Shown here: piece after piece, positions 8,968 to 16,928 of the stretch
Layout of the letters: each line of letters starts with the position of its first letter
How positions within the stretch are numbered: position 1 is the stretch's first letter
Assembly (NCBI RefSeq): GCF_008275125.1
Contig: NZ_CP043473.1
Coordinates: 3,348,001 to 3,412,000 of the forward strand
Direction of reading: 5' to 3'
DNA from: Chromobacterium paludis
GTDB taxonomy: Bacteria; Pseudomonadota; Gammaproteobacteria; Burkholderiales; Chromobacteriaceae
DNA length: 64,000 nucleotides
Notes under the pieces: model-generated
Seen by the model: only the letters and a program-made list of their open reading frames with translations
What the model was told of the DNA's origin: nothing
The model's database searches: none
Program-made: the position numbers and the translations under genes

Positions 8968-10278
8968 CAGGCCGTTGAAAAACACGTCGATCTTGCCCCA
9001 ACCCATTTCCGCATGAACAAAAATGGGCGGTTTCAGCGGGCAGAATGCCAATAAATCCGTTCTCTGCCTGGGTTTTCAGGCTGTTTGCCGGTTATCCGGC
9101 GATTTTGGGCGCAATACGCCCTATACATGCGATCCGCCCCAACAGCCGGACAGGCTGCCCATGCGGATCAGGTTATAGGTCGCAAACGCTAAAAAAGTTT
9201 GCCCGGCCAGTTTGGCCCGGCCGATCAGTTTGGTTTTGCGAAGGCCTCCGACGGTTTTCAGCCAGCCGAAGCATTCCTCGATCCGTTTGCGTCGCCGCTG
9301 GCTGATCGCGTAACCCTCATGGCGCGTGGTGCGGCTGTCGATGGCGCTGCCGACACGCTTGCGCGCCACGTGCGGCGTGATGCCCAAGTCTCTGCAGCCG
9401 TTCACGAAAGCCGGCGTGTCATAGCCCTTGTCCGCGCCGACGGTGCTGCCTTTCTTGGCATTGCGCAGCAACAGGTTCAGCGCTTCGATGTTTTCGGCGT
9501 GGCCATTGACCTCGGACACCGAGACGTCCACCACCAGACCGTTGCGGTTCTCGGTCAGGATATGGGCCATATGGCACAAGCGGCTGGCGTCGCCGGCGCT
9601 CTTGCGGGCCAGTCGCGCTTCCGGATCGGTTCGCGATTGATGCGTCTGGTTGCTTCGCTTCTCGCCCCGGAAATCGACGTCCGGGTTGCGCCCTGCGGGT
9701 GGGGACGTGTCGTCATCCTTGTGAACAAAGCTTTTGTGCGAAGCCCAGGCATCGATCAGCGTGCCGTCGACGCTGAAATGTTCGTCGCTGGTGAGCTTGC
9801 CCCACTCGGCCAGGCTGCGTACGCGAATGAAGAAGGCGCGGGCGACGTCTTCGGTAAACAAGCGGTCGCGATTTTGCGAGAAGGTCGAGTGATCCCAGAC
9901 GCGGGCATCGGCGGAAAGGCCGACGAACCAGCGAAACAGCAGGTTGTAGTCCAGTTGCTCTACCAGCAGCCGCTCGGAGCGGATGGTGTAGAGCACTTGC
10001 AGCAGGGAGGCGCGCAGCAGATGTTCAGGCGGAATCGAAGGCCGCCCGACGCGGGAATATAAGCCGTCGAATACGTCATTCATCGAGCCGAGCACCAGGT
10101 CGACCATCTGGCGGATCTTGCGCAGCGGGTGATGAGCCGGGATGCGATCTTCCAGCTGGATGTAGCTGAACAGATTGGTCTGACTGTCGTTGCGGACGCC
10201 TCTCATCGGGTGCTTTCGCGGTTCGTTGGATGTTGATGATTATACCAAATGAATGGCTGTTGGTTTTTCAACGGCCTG
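8968..10278 (-). mobile_element. IS5/IS1182-superfamily insertion sequence, intact
   Basis: The element is about 1311 bp and bounded by perfect 16-bp inverted repeats CAGGCCGTTGAAAAAC at both ends. A 4-bp direct repeat TTAA flanks it (8964-8967 and 10279-10282), matching the YTAR target type known for the IS5 group. It contains one full-length transposase gene on the minus strand. It sits inside an older ISAs1-type remnant. Intact ends, target duplication and gene suggest a recent insertion. Confidence 0.88.
9121..10206 (-). CDS. IS5/IS1182-type DDE transposase
   Basis: This transposase of 361 residues moves the surrounding element. The N-terminal DUF772 region (RVGRPSIPPEHLLRASLLQV, then RLLVEQLDYNLLFRWFVGL) is followed by the DDE catalytic core: FSVDGTLIDAW supplies the first Asp (about residue 146), GADKGYDTPAFV the second, and RIEECFGWLK the Glu. 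The C-terminus LAFATYNLIRM is also typical. The frame is uninterrupted. Confidence 0.93.
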   Translation of the reverse strand: MRGVRNDSQTNLFSYIQLEDRIPAHHPLRKIRQMVDLVLGSMNDVFDGLYSRVGRPSIPPEHLLRASLLQVLYTIRSERLLVEQLDYNLLFRWFVGLSADARVWDHSTFSQNRDRLFTEDVARAFFIRVRSLAEWGKLTSDEHFSVDGTLIDAWASHKSFVHKDDDTSPPAGRNPDVDFRGEKRSNQTHQSRTDPEARLARKSAGDASRLCHMAHILTENRNGLVVDVSVSEVNGHAENIEALNLLLRNAKKGSTVGADKGYDTPAFVNGCRDLGITPHVARKRVGSAIDSRTTRHEGYAISQRRRKRIEECFGWLKTVGGLRKTKLIGRAKLAGQTFLAFATYNLIRMGSLSGCWGGSHV

Positions 10279-10674
10279 TTAATGTGCATTCGCCACGTAC
10301 TCTACGAGAAATCCATCAAGGCTCGCGCCACTGCCTGGAGCAGCTTAGGCTGATTCACTTTGGCCGTCAGCAAAGAGTCCGCTTCACGTGTCACAACGAC
10401 CTTGGCGGCTACGTTTTCCTGACAGCCCATCGCATCTAGGCTGGCGGGGGCGGATCATGAGCGATATAGCGCCTCACTCTCGGCTCTGACACATCGACCA
10501 AGTAATCCATCAGCGCACCCATTCGGTCCCGTCAAAGTCCGAGAGTTGGCCTCAAACTGGGCAGGGATGGCAAGAGCTTTTCATACTAATACGAAGGTGG
10601 ATTGCCCAGTATTCCAAGCGCAGCTCACGACAAATGAGAAACTGCAGTAGAGCTGCTGCTTTTTCTTGTATGGC

Positions 10675-11679
10675 TCACGGGTATCCCGCCGGATTTTGGC
10701 TCTGCCAGCGCCAGCTGTCTCGGCACATCTCATGCAAACCTCTCTCAGCCTTCCAGTCCAACTGCTCAGATGCTGAGCTAGGATCTGCCCAGCATTCCGC
10801 GATGTCTCCAGGTCGGCGCTCCACAATTTGATAAGGCACTTTCACACCGTTGACTTGCTCGAAAGTCTGGATCATTTCCAGCACGGAATAGCCCTTGCCG
10901 GTGCCCAGATTAACCGTCAATAGGCCGGGATTACGAGTCAGCGCCTCGACAGCCTTGACATGACCCGCAGCCAGATCCACCACGTGGATATAGTCGCGCA
11001 CGCCAGTGCCGTCCATTGTGGGATAATCACTGCCAAACACCTTGAGCTCGGCTTGTTTGCCGCAGGCCACTTGGGTGATGAATGGCATCAGATTATTGGG
11101 AATGCCGTTAGGATCTTCGCCGATTTCGCCGCTTTCATGTGCGCCGATCGGGTTGAAATAACGCAGCAGCGCGATATTCCAGTCCGGCTCCGCCTTGGCA
11201 AAGTCACGCAGCATATCCTCGACGATCAACTTGCTGCGGCCGTAAGGGTTGGTCGCGGAGAGCGGGAAGGATTCCGTGATCGGGACCGAGGCCGGGTTGC
11301 CGTACACAGTAGCCGAGGAACTGAACACGAAGTTGCGCACGCCATATTGTTTCATCGCGCGCAGCAAAGCCAAGGTGCCCGTTACGTTGTTCTCGTAATA
11401 TTCCAGCGGTTTGACCACCGACTCACCCACCGCTTTCAAGCCTGCAAAATGAATCACTGCTTGAATGGGATGCCGAAAAGCTGCCTGCAAAGCCTCTGGA
11501 TCGCGGATATCGCCCTGAACGAAGGTCAGCGTCTTGCCGGTCAGTTTCTCCACGCGTCGCAAAGACTCCACCTTACTATTGCAAAGATTGTCCAGCACCA
11601 CCAGCTCATAGCCGGCTTCCAGCAATTGCACGCAAGTATGGGAACCAATATAGCCGGCACCGCCTGTTACCAAAATCAT
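10675..11679 (-). CDS. galE: UDP-glucose 4-epimerase
   Basis: This cytoplasmic short-chain dehydrogenase-family enzyme interconverts UDP-glucose and UDP-galactose through an NAD-bound 4-keto intermediate, for galactose use and surface polysaccharide precursors. It has GGAGYIGSH at residues 6-14 (NAD binding), catalytic SSSATVYG, and the YGRSK Tyr-Lys pair near residue 147. The 334-residue length is close to the usual 338. It stands alone, between the IS region and purD. Many codons here end in A/T, unlike purD, so it or its neighbourhood may have a separate history. Confidence 0.95.
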   Translation of the reverse strand: MILVTGGAGYIGSHTCVQLLEAGYELVVLDNLCNSKVESLRRVEKLTGKTLTFVQGDIRDPEALQAAFRHPIQAVIHFAGLKAVGESVVKPLEYYENNVTGTLALLRAMKQYGVRNFVFSSSATVYGNPASVPITESFPLSATNPYGRSKLIVEDMLRDFAKAEPDWNIALLRYFNPIGAHESGEIGEDPNGIPNNLMPFITQVACGKQAELKVFGSDYPTMDGTGVRDYIHVVDLAAGHVKAVEALTRNPGLLTVNLGTGKGYSVLEMIQTFEQVNGVKVPYQIVERRPGDIAECWADPSSASEQLDWKAERGLHEMCRDSWRWQSQNPAGYP

Positions 11680-11735
11680 ATTATTCTCGCCTGATGACTA
11701 TCGATAAGGATGGAGAAGTCTAGCGGATTCCGCAT

Positions 11736-11767
11736 GACAAAACAGCACCCGCAGGTGCTGTTTTGTC
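11736..11767 (-). terminator. Rho-independent terminator after purD
   Basis: A 14-bp perfect stem (11736-11749 with 11754-11767) has a 4-nt loop. T-rich stretches within and after the stem occur on both strands. It lies 22 bp beyond the purD stop on the minus strand. Confidence 0.85.
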
Positions 11768-11788
11768 TTTACGGTACAAGAACACCGA

Positions 11789-13066
11789 TCAGTGCTTCCG
11801 CCCAATCGCCCGCGCGCCTATGTCGCGGCGGAATTGCTTGCCGGCGAACTCAATGGCATCAGCCAGTTGATAGGCCCGGCTCTGCGCCATCTTGACGCTG
11901 TCGCCCAGGCCCACCGCGCACAGCACGCGGCCGCCGCTGCTGCGCAGCTGGCCTTGCTCGTCCAGCGCAGTGCCGGCGTGGAACACGATGCCGTCTTCGC
12001 TCTCGGCGGGGATGCCGTGGATGGCGTCGCCCTTGCGCGGGGCGTCCGGGTAGCCGGCGGCGGCCAGCACCACGCCCAGCGCCACGCGGCGGTCCCATTC
12101 GGCTTCCACTTTGTCCAGCTTGCCGTTGACGCCGGCCTCCAGCAGCACGGTGAAGTCGGTCTTCAGCCGCGCCATGATGGGTTGGGTTTCCGGGTCGCCG
12201 AAGCGGCAGTTGAATTCGATCACCTTGGGGTGGCCGGCCTCGTCTATCATCAGGCCGGCATACAGGAAGCCGGTATAGCTGTGGCCGTCTTTCTTCATGC
12301 CCTGCACCACCGGCTGGATGATTTCGCGCATCACGCGGTTATGCACCGCCGGCGTCACCACCGGCGCCGGGCTGTAGGCGCCCATGCCGCCGGTGTTCGG
12401 CCCCTGGTCGTGGTCCAGCAGGCGCTTGTGGTCCTGGCTGGTGGCCATCGGCAGCACGTGCTCGCCGTCCACCATCACGATGAAGCTGGCTTCCTCGCCC
12501 GCCAGGAAATCCTCGATCACCACGCGGCTGCCGGCTTCGCCCATCTTGTTGCCCAGCAGCATGTCGTCGATGGCCGCGTGCGCCTCGTCCAGCGTCATCG
12601 CCACCACCACGCCCTTGCCGGCGGCCAGGCCGTCGGCCTTGATCACGATGGGCGCGCCCTTGCCGTCCACATAGGCACGCGCGGCGGCGGCGTCCGTGAA
12701 GGTTTGATAGTCCGCGGTGGGGATGCCATGGCGCTGCATGAAGGCCTTGGCGAAGTCCTTGGAGCTTTCCAGCTGCGCGCAATACTGCGTGGGGCCAAAC
12801 ACTTTCAGGCCCGCGCTGCGGAAGGCGTCCACCACGCCGGCGGCCAGCGGCGCTTCCGGGCCGACCACGGTCAGGTCGATTTTTTCTTCCTTGGCCAGGG
12901 CCAGCCACTCGGCCACGCCGTTGGCCGGCACATTGGTCAGATTGGCGTCCAGCGCGGTGCCGGCGTTGCCCGGCGCGACGAATACCTTGGACACGCGCTT
13001 GGACTTGGCGATGCGCCAGGCCAGCGCGTGTTCGCGGCCGCCTGAGCCGATCACGAGAACTTTCAT
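11789..13066 (-). CDS. purD: Phosphoribosylamine-glycine ligase (GARS)
   Basis: Step two of purine synthesis: phosphoribosylamine plus glycine plus ATP gives glycinamide ribonucleotide. The N-domain starts MKVLVIGSGGREHALAW. The ATP-grasp domain contains PIVIKADGLAAGKGVVVA, QDHKRLLDHDQGPNTGGMGA and EFNCRFGDPETQ, with metal ligands in the last motif. Length 425 is standard. It lies downstream of fis-purH on the same strand, an order seen in several beta- and gammaproteobacteria. A G-C-rich hairpin at 13170-13200 lies between purH and purD. Confidence 0.97.
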   Translation of the reverse strand: MKVLVIGSGGREHALAWRIAKSKRVSKVFVAPGNAGTALDANLTNVPANGVAEWLALAKEEKIDLTVVGPEAPLAAGVVDAFRSAGLKVFGPTQYCAQLESSKDFAKAFMQRHGIPTADYQTFTDAAAARAYVDGKGAPIVIKADGLAAGKGVVVAMTLDEAHAAIDDMLLGNKMGEAGSRVVIEDFLAGEEASFIVMVDGEHVLPMATSQDHKRLLDHDQGPNTGGMGAYSPAPVVTPAVHNRVMREIIQPVVQGMKKDGHSYTGFLYAGLMIDEAGHPKVIEFNCRFGDPETQPIMARLKTDFTVLLEAGVNGKLDKVEAEWDRRVALGVVLAAAGYPDAPRKGDAIHGIPAESEDGIVFHAGTALDEQGQLRSSGGRVLCAVGLGDSVKMAQSRAYQLADAIEFAGKQFRRDIGARAIGRKH

Positions 13067-13219
13067 GGGATTTCAGTCCTTATACAAGAGGGCGCGGCCG
13101 GCACGCGCCGGCCATCGCCGCCTTCACTTGGCGAATACCTGCATAGCATAGCGCCAAGTCGGTTGGATGGCCGCCGTTTCCGCATGCGGAAGACGGCGGC
13201 ATTCGCCGAAAGCCAATTA

Positions 13220-14797
13220 TCAATGGCGGAAGTGGCGCACGCCGGTCAACACCAGCGCGATGCCGTGCTCGTCCGCCGCGGCGAACACTTCTTCGTCGCG
13301 CATGGAGCCGCCCGGCTGGATGATGGCCTTGATGCCCTGCTCGGCGATGACGTCAATGCCGTCGCGGAACGGGAAGAAGGCGTCAGACGCCGCCACCGCG
13401 CCGGCCAGGCTCAGGCCGGCGTCCTGCGCCTTGCGCGCGGCGATGCGGGTGGAATCCACCCGGCTCATCTGGCCGGCGCCGATGCCGGCGGTCTGGCCAT
13501 CCTTGCAGAACACGATGGCGTTGGACTTGACGAACTTGGCCACGCGCCAGGCGAACAGCAGGTCGGACATTTCCTGCGCCGTCGGCTGGCGCTTGCTGAC
13601 CACGCGCAGCTCGTCCAGGCCCACGTTGCGGATATCAGGCGTCTGCACCAGCACGCCGCCACCCACGCGCTTCAGCTCGAAGCGGTTGGCGCCGGCCTGC
13701 AGCGGAATCTCCAGCACGCGCACATTCTTCTTGGCGGCGATGATGGCCTTGGCCTCGTCGCTGAAGGCCGGCGCGATCAGCACTTCCAGGAACTGGCCGG
13801 TCACGGCCTCCACCGTTTCCGCATCCACCGGACGGTTGAAGGCGATGATGCCGCCGAAGGCGCTGGTGGTGTCGGTGGCGAAGGCCAGCTTGTAGGCGGA
13901 CAGCGTGTCCTGGGCGACGGCCACGCCGCACGGGTTGGCGTGCTTGACGATGACGCAGGCGGTCTGCTCGAAGGTTTTCACCGCCTCCCAGGCCGCGTCG
14001 GCGTCGGCGATGTTGTTGTAGGACAGCTCCTTGCCCTGTAGCTGCCGGTAGTGGGCAATGCTGCCGGCGGCCGGGTCCAGGTCGCGGTAGAAGGCGGCGG
14101 CCTGGTGCGGGTTCTCGCCGTAGCGCATGTCCTGCACCTTGATGAACTGCGCGTTCAGGCGGTTCGGGAAGGCCACGCGTTCCGGCTTGCCTTCCACCAC
14201 GCCTGCGGCCAGGCTGGTCAGGTAGTTGGAGATGGCGCCGTCGTAGGCGGCGGTGTGGGTGAAGGCTTTCTTGGCCAGCTCGAAGCGGGTGGCCTTGGAC
14301 AGCTGGCCGGCGTTGGCCTTCAGCTCGGCCGTCAGCGCGGCGTAGTCGTCGCTGTCGGTGACGATGGCGACGTGGGCCCAGTTCTTGGCGGCGGAGCGCA
14401 CCATGGTCGGACCGCCGATGTCGATGTTCTCGATCGCGTCTTCCAGCGAGCAGTCCGGATTGGCGATGGTGGCTTCGAAGGGGTAGAGGTTGACGCAGAC
14501 CAGGTCGATGTTGCCGATGCCGTGCTCGGCCATGGTGGCGACGTGCTCGGGCAGATCGCGCCGGCCCAGGATGCCGCCGTGCACCTTGGGATGCAAGGTC
14601 TTGACGCGGCCGTCCAGCATTTCGGGGAAGCCGGTGTAGTCGGACACTTCGGACACCGCCAGGCCGGCGTCCTGCAACAGCTTGGCGGTGCCGCCAGTGG
14701 ACAGGATATGCACGCCCAGGGCGGCCAGCTCCTTGGCGAATTCCAGTACGCCGCTCTTGTCGGACACGCTGATCAGCGCTCGTTCGATCTTGGTCAT
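13220..14797 (-). CDS. purH: Bifunctional AICAR transformylase / IMP cyclohydrolase
   Basis: This enzyme performs the last two steps to IMP: formyl transfer to AICAR, then ring closure. The N-terminal MGS-like cyclohydrolase domain (about 1-200) begins [18 protein letters not shown] and has [10 protein letters not shown] and [15 protein letters not shown]. The C-terminal transformylase domain has [28 protein letters not shown] with the catalytic Lys-His, and the ending [18 protein letters not shown]. The 525-residue length is normal. It sits between fis and purD on the minus strand. Confidence 0.97.
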   Translation of the reverse strand: MTKIERALISVSDKSGVLEFAKELAALGVHILSTGGTAKLLQDAGLAVSEVSDYTGFPEMLDGRVKTLHPKVHGGILGRRDLPEHVATMAEHGIGNIDLVCVNLYPFEATIANPDCSLEDAIENIDIGGPTMVRSAAKNWAHVAIVTDSDDYAALTAELKANAGQLSKATRFELAKKAFTHTAAYDGAISNYLTSLAAGVVEGKPERVAFPNRLNAQFIKVQDMRYGENPHQAAAFYRDLDPAAGSIAHYRQLQGKELSYNNIADADAAWEAVKTFEQTACVIVKHANPCGVAVAQDTLSAYKLAFATDTTSAFGGIIAFNRPVDAETVEAVTGQFLEVLIAPAFSDEAKAIIAAKKNVRVLEIPLQAGANRFELKRVGGGVLVQTPDIRNVGLDELRVVSKRQPTAQEMSDLLFAWRVAKFVKSNAIVFCKDGQTAGIGAGQMSRVDSTRIAARKAQDAGLSLAGAVAASDAFFPFRDGIDVIAEQGIKAIIQPGGSMRDEEVFAAADEHGIALVLTGVRHFRH

Positions 14798-14930
14798 GTT
14801 TCTCTACCGCTTTGGCTAAGGATGAAAACAATAAAAACCGGCCCGGACCGCCGACTGCGCATCGGCTAGACTCCCGTCCCCGGCAGCCCGTCCCTCGAAT
14901 CCCCGCCCCGGCTCGCCGCGCGAGAGGGGC

Positions 14931-14967
14931 AAAAAAAACCGGCCACCCTGTGACGGTGTGGCCGGTT
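14931..14967 (-). terminator. Rho-independent terminator after fis
   Basis: AACCGGCCAC (14937-14946) pairs with GTGGCCGGTT (14958-14967). On the minus strand the hairpin is followed by a run of eight T (14931-14938). It directly follows the fis stop codon, so purH is likely transcribed separately or by read-through. Confidence 0.88.
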
Positions 14968-14971
14968 CTCT

Positions 14972-15208
14972 TCAAATCAAATCATACGACTTCATCTTTT
15001 TGCGGAGGGTGTTGCGGTTCAAGCCCAGCAACTCCGCCGCTCGCGTCTGGTTGCCTTGGGTGTGTATCAGCACCACCTCCAGCAGCGGCTTTTCCACGCA
15101 GGCGAGCACCATGTCGTAGATGGCGGACGGCGCCTCGCCGTCCAGGTCTCTGAAATACTGCTCCATGGCCAGCCGCACCGATTGCGAGATGTGATCGTTG
15201 TTTTGCAT
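14972..15208 (-). CDS. fis: Nucleoid protein Fis
   Basis: Fis is a small homodimeric DNA-bending protein that activates stable RNA promoters and organises the nucleoid. The 78-residue product starts MQNNDHISQSVRLAMEQYF. It ends with the helix-turn-helix GNQTRAAELLGLNRNTLRKK. The ATG at 15208 is used because the longer open frame to 15313 runs into the end of dusB and lacks family sequence. It follows dusB by 49 bp, the same dusB-fis operon arrangement as in enterobacteria. Confidence 0.95.
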   Translation of the reverse strand: MQNNDHISQSVRLAMEQYFRDLDGEAPSAIYDMVLACVEKPLLEVVLIHTQGNQTRAAELLGLNRNTLRKKMKSYDLI

Positions 15209-15257
15209 ATTCTTATTTGATGTCCAGATTGTGGGTCCCCATGCGCCTGGCGCCGTC

Positions 15258-16310
15258 TCAAGCGGCGCAGGCCTCGCCCTCTGCCGCGGCGCCTTCGCCC
15301 GGCTTGTCCTCATCTTCGACTACATAGCTTAGACGATCGCCGGCGTCGCCAAGGCGGGAGAAATACGCGCCCACCGCCTGCCTTTGCTCATCGGTGCTTT
15401 CCAGCTGGTACATCTGTTGGCGGAAGGCGTTGCTCCCGGCCAGGCCCTTGGTGTACCAGGCGATGTGCTTGCGCGCGATGCGGCAGCCCGAGTACTCGCC
15501 GTAAAAATCGTAAAGCTCGTCCAGATGGCCCAGCATCAGTTCGCGGATCTCGCCCACGGTCGGCGGCGGCAAGGTTTCCCCGGTTTCCAGGTAATGCTGG
15601 ATCTCGCGGAAAATCCACGGCCGGCCCTGCGCCGCGCGGCCTATCATGATCGCGTCGGCGCCGGTGTAGTCCAGCACCTGCTTGGCCTTGGCCGGCGAAT
15701 CGATGTCGCCGTTGGCGATCACCGGTATCGAGATCGCCTGCTTCACCGCGCGTATCGTGTCGTACTCCGCCTCGCCGCGGTACATGTCCTCGCGGGTGCG
15801 GCCGTGCAGCGCCAATGCCGCGATGCCGGCTTCCTCGGCCATCTTGGCCACCGCCAGCGCGGTCTTCACTTCGCGGCTCCAGCCGGTGCGCGTCTTCAGC
15901 GTCACCGGCACGTCCACCGCCTTGACCACCGCCTCCAGGATGCGGCCGACGTTGTCGAGGTCGCGCAGCAAGGCCGAACCGGCCGCCACATTGCACACCT
16001 TCTTCGCCGGACACCCCATATTGATGTCTATGATCTGCGCGCCGTGCTCCACATTGAGCCGCGCGGCATCGGCCAGCATTTGCGGCTCGCCGCCGGCGAT
16101 CTGCACCACGATGGGTTCGACTTCGCCTTCATGGTTGGCGCGGCGCAGCGTCTTCGGCGTGGTCCACAGCGCCTTGTTGGCGGTGATCATCTCGGAGACG
16201 GCCATGCCGGCGCCCAGGCGCTTGCACAGCATGCGGAAGGGCCTGTCCGTCACCCCGGCCATCGGCGCTACGATCAGCCGGTTTTTCAGTTGGTACGGTC
16301 CTATCTGCAT
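15258..16310 (-). CDS. dusB: tRNA-dihydrouridine synthase B
   Basis: This FMN-dependent enzyme reduces specific uridines in the tRNA D-loop. It has APMAGVTDRPFRMLCKRLGA near the N-terminus (FMN site), DINMGCPAKKVCNVAAGSAL with the catalytic cysteine, TGWSREVKTALAVA, ALHGRTREDMYRG, and IGRAAQGRPWIFREI. The 350 residues include a C-terminal tail rich in Glu and Ala (EDKPGEGAAAEGEACAA), longer than E. coli DusB (321). It is first in the dusB-fis operon. rnpB lies upstream on the same strand. Confidence 0.95.
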   Translation of the reverse strand: MQIGPYQLKNRLIVAPMAGVTDRPFRMLCKRLGAGMAVSEMITANKALWTTPKTLRRANHEGEVEPIVVQIAGGEPQMLADAARLNVEHGAQIIDINMGCPAKKVCNVAAGSALLRDLDNVGRILEAVVKAVDVPVTLKTRTGWSREVKTALAVAKMAEEAGIAALALHGRTREDMYRGEAEYDTIRAVKQAISIPVIANGDIDSPAKAKQVLDYTGADAIMIGRAAQGRPWIFREIQHYLETGETLPPPTVGEIRELMLGHLDELYDFYGEYSGCRIARKHIAWYTKGLAGSNAFRQQMYQLESTDEQRQAVGAYFSRLGDAGDRLSYVVEDEDKPGEGAAAEGEACAA

Positions 16311-16369
16311 GACAAATACGGGTAATCGCGGGAAGGGTCGGTATTGTATAGTGATTCGCGGCCGGCGGG

Positions 16370-16396
16370 AAAAATTTTTGCTTATTTTTTAAGCAA
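16370..16396 (-). terminator. Probable terminator of rnpB
   Basis: On the minus strand TTGCTTA and TAAGCAA (plus-strand 16379-16385 with 16390-16396) form a 7-bp stem, followed by an A-run and then TTTTT. It lies about 30 nt beyond the expected 3' end of RNase P RNA. The stem is AT-rich and weak. Confidence 0.55.
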
Positions 16397-16423
16397 GTTC
16401 GATAGCCGCGAGTAATGAGGGGG

Positions 16424-16823
16424 AAGTCAGTCGATAAGCCGGGTTCTGTCGTTGGACAATCATTCCTCTAGGCCTGCCGTTGCCGACAGGCTCAAGCAAC
16501 CTACCCGGGGACAACGCGAGCCACGTTAGCGCCCCCCTATTTGGTCTTGCTCCGGATGGGGTTTAGCCTGCCGTCCGTGTTGCCACGTCCGCGGTGCGCT
16601 CTTACCGCAAGCGGGTTGCCCCGCCCGTCCAGGCCGGCTTGCGCCTCCCGGTACACCTTTTCACCCTTGCCTGTGCCCTGTTGCCAAAGCCATCGGCGGT
16701 TCAGCTCTCTGTTCCACTTTCCGTCGCCTCGCGGCGCCCGGCCGTTAGCCGGCATCCTGCTCTGCGGAGCCCGGACTTTCCTCCCCGCCCTTGCGGGCGC
16801 GGCGATTGTCTGACTGACTTCCG
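16424..16823 (-). ncRNA. rnpB: RNase P RNA, bacterial type A
   Basis: This is the catalytic RNA that trims 5' leaders from pre-tRNAs. On the minus strand it starts GGAAGTCAGTCAGACAATCG (P1 5' strand). It contains GAGGAAAGTCCGGGCTCC (J3/4-P4 conserved core), AAGGGTGAAAAGGTG, GGTAAGAGCGCACCGC, GGAGCAAGACCAAATAGG and TGCTTGAGCC. It ends CGACAGAACCCGGCTTATCG followed by the P1 partner. Length is about 400 nt. Ends are set by P1 pairing and are good to a few bases. Short ORFs in this region are not real genes. Confidence 0.96.
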
Positions 16824-16928
16824 GCCGCGATTTTAGCCGAAAATCGCCGCCGCTGCCCGACAATTTTCCATGACATTCAGGATAATCCCGTATACTGGCT
16901 ATCCCTTCCCGAAGTATCCGGACCCGTG

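Larger units (their letters stand above)
8720..10522 (-). pseudogene. Decayed ISAs1-family transposase, split by an IS5-type element
   Basis: On the minus strand, 10522 down to about 10448 encodes MGALMDYLVDVSEPRVRRY, the N-terminal DUF4277-like start of ISAs1 transposases. It jumps without the central part to SLDAMGCQ and AKVNQPKLLQAV (about 10450-10316), the DxMGCQ / KxNQPxL signature, then meets a stop. On the far side of the inserted element, 8967-8720 encodes LSAEGVGQTVCCHRTIKNSL and HCILLR, matching the ISAs1 C-terminus (LSAEELGxxVRxHWxIENSLHW). It needs a frameshift and crosses stops. So the gene suffered an internal deletion, point decay, and interruption by the element at 8968-10278. 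Assignment rests on motif recall. Confidence 0.75.

Noticed and set aside
8738..9016. 92-codon plus-strand ORF left of the IS5-type element
   Set aside because: It crosses the inverted repeat of the element and overlaps the ISAs1 relic on the other strand.
13170..13200. Terminator between purH and purD
   Set aside because: The hairpin is strong, but no T-tract follows on either strand, so I do not list it as a terminator.
16537..16863. ORFs of 90-108 codons on both strands around 16.6 kb
   Set aside because: They lie inside RNase P RNA, whose structure explains the conservation.
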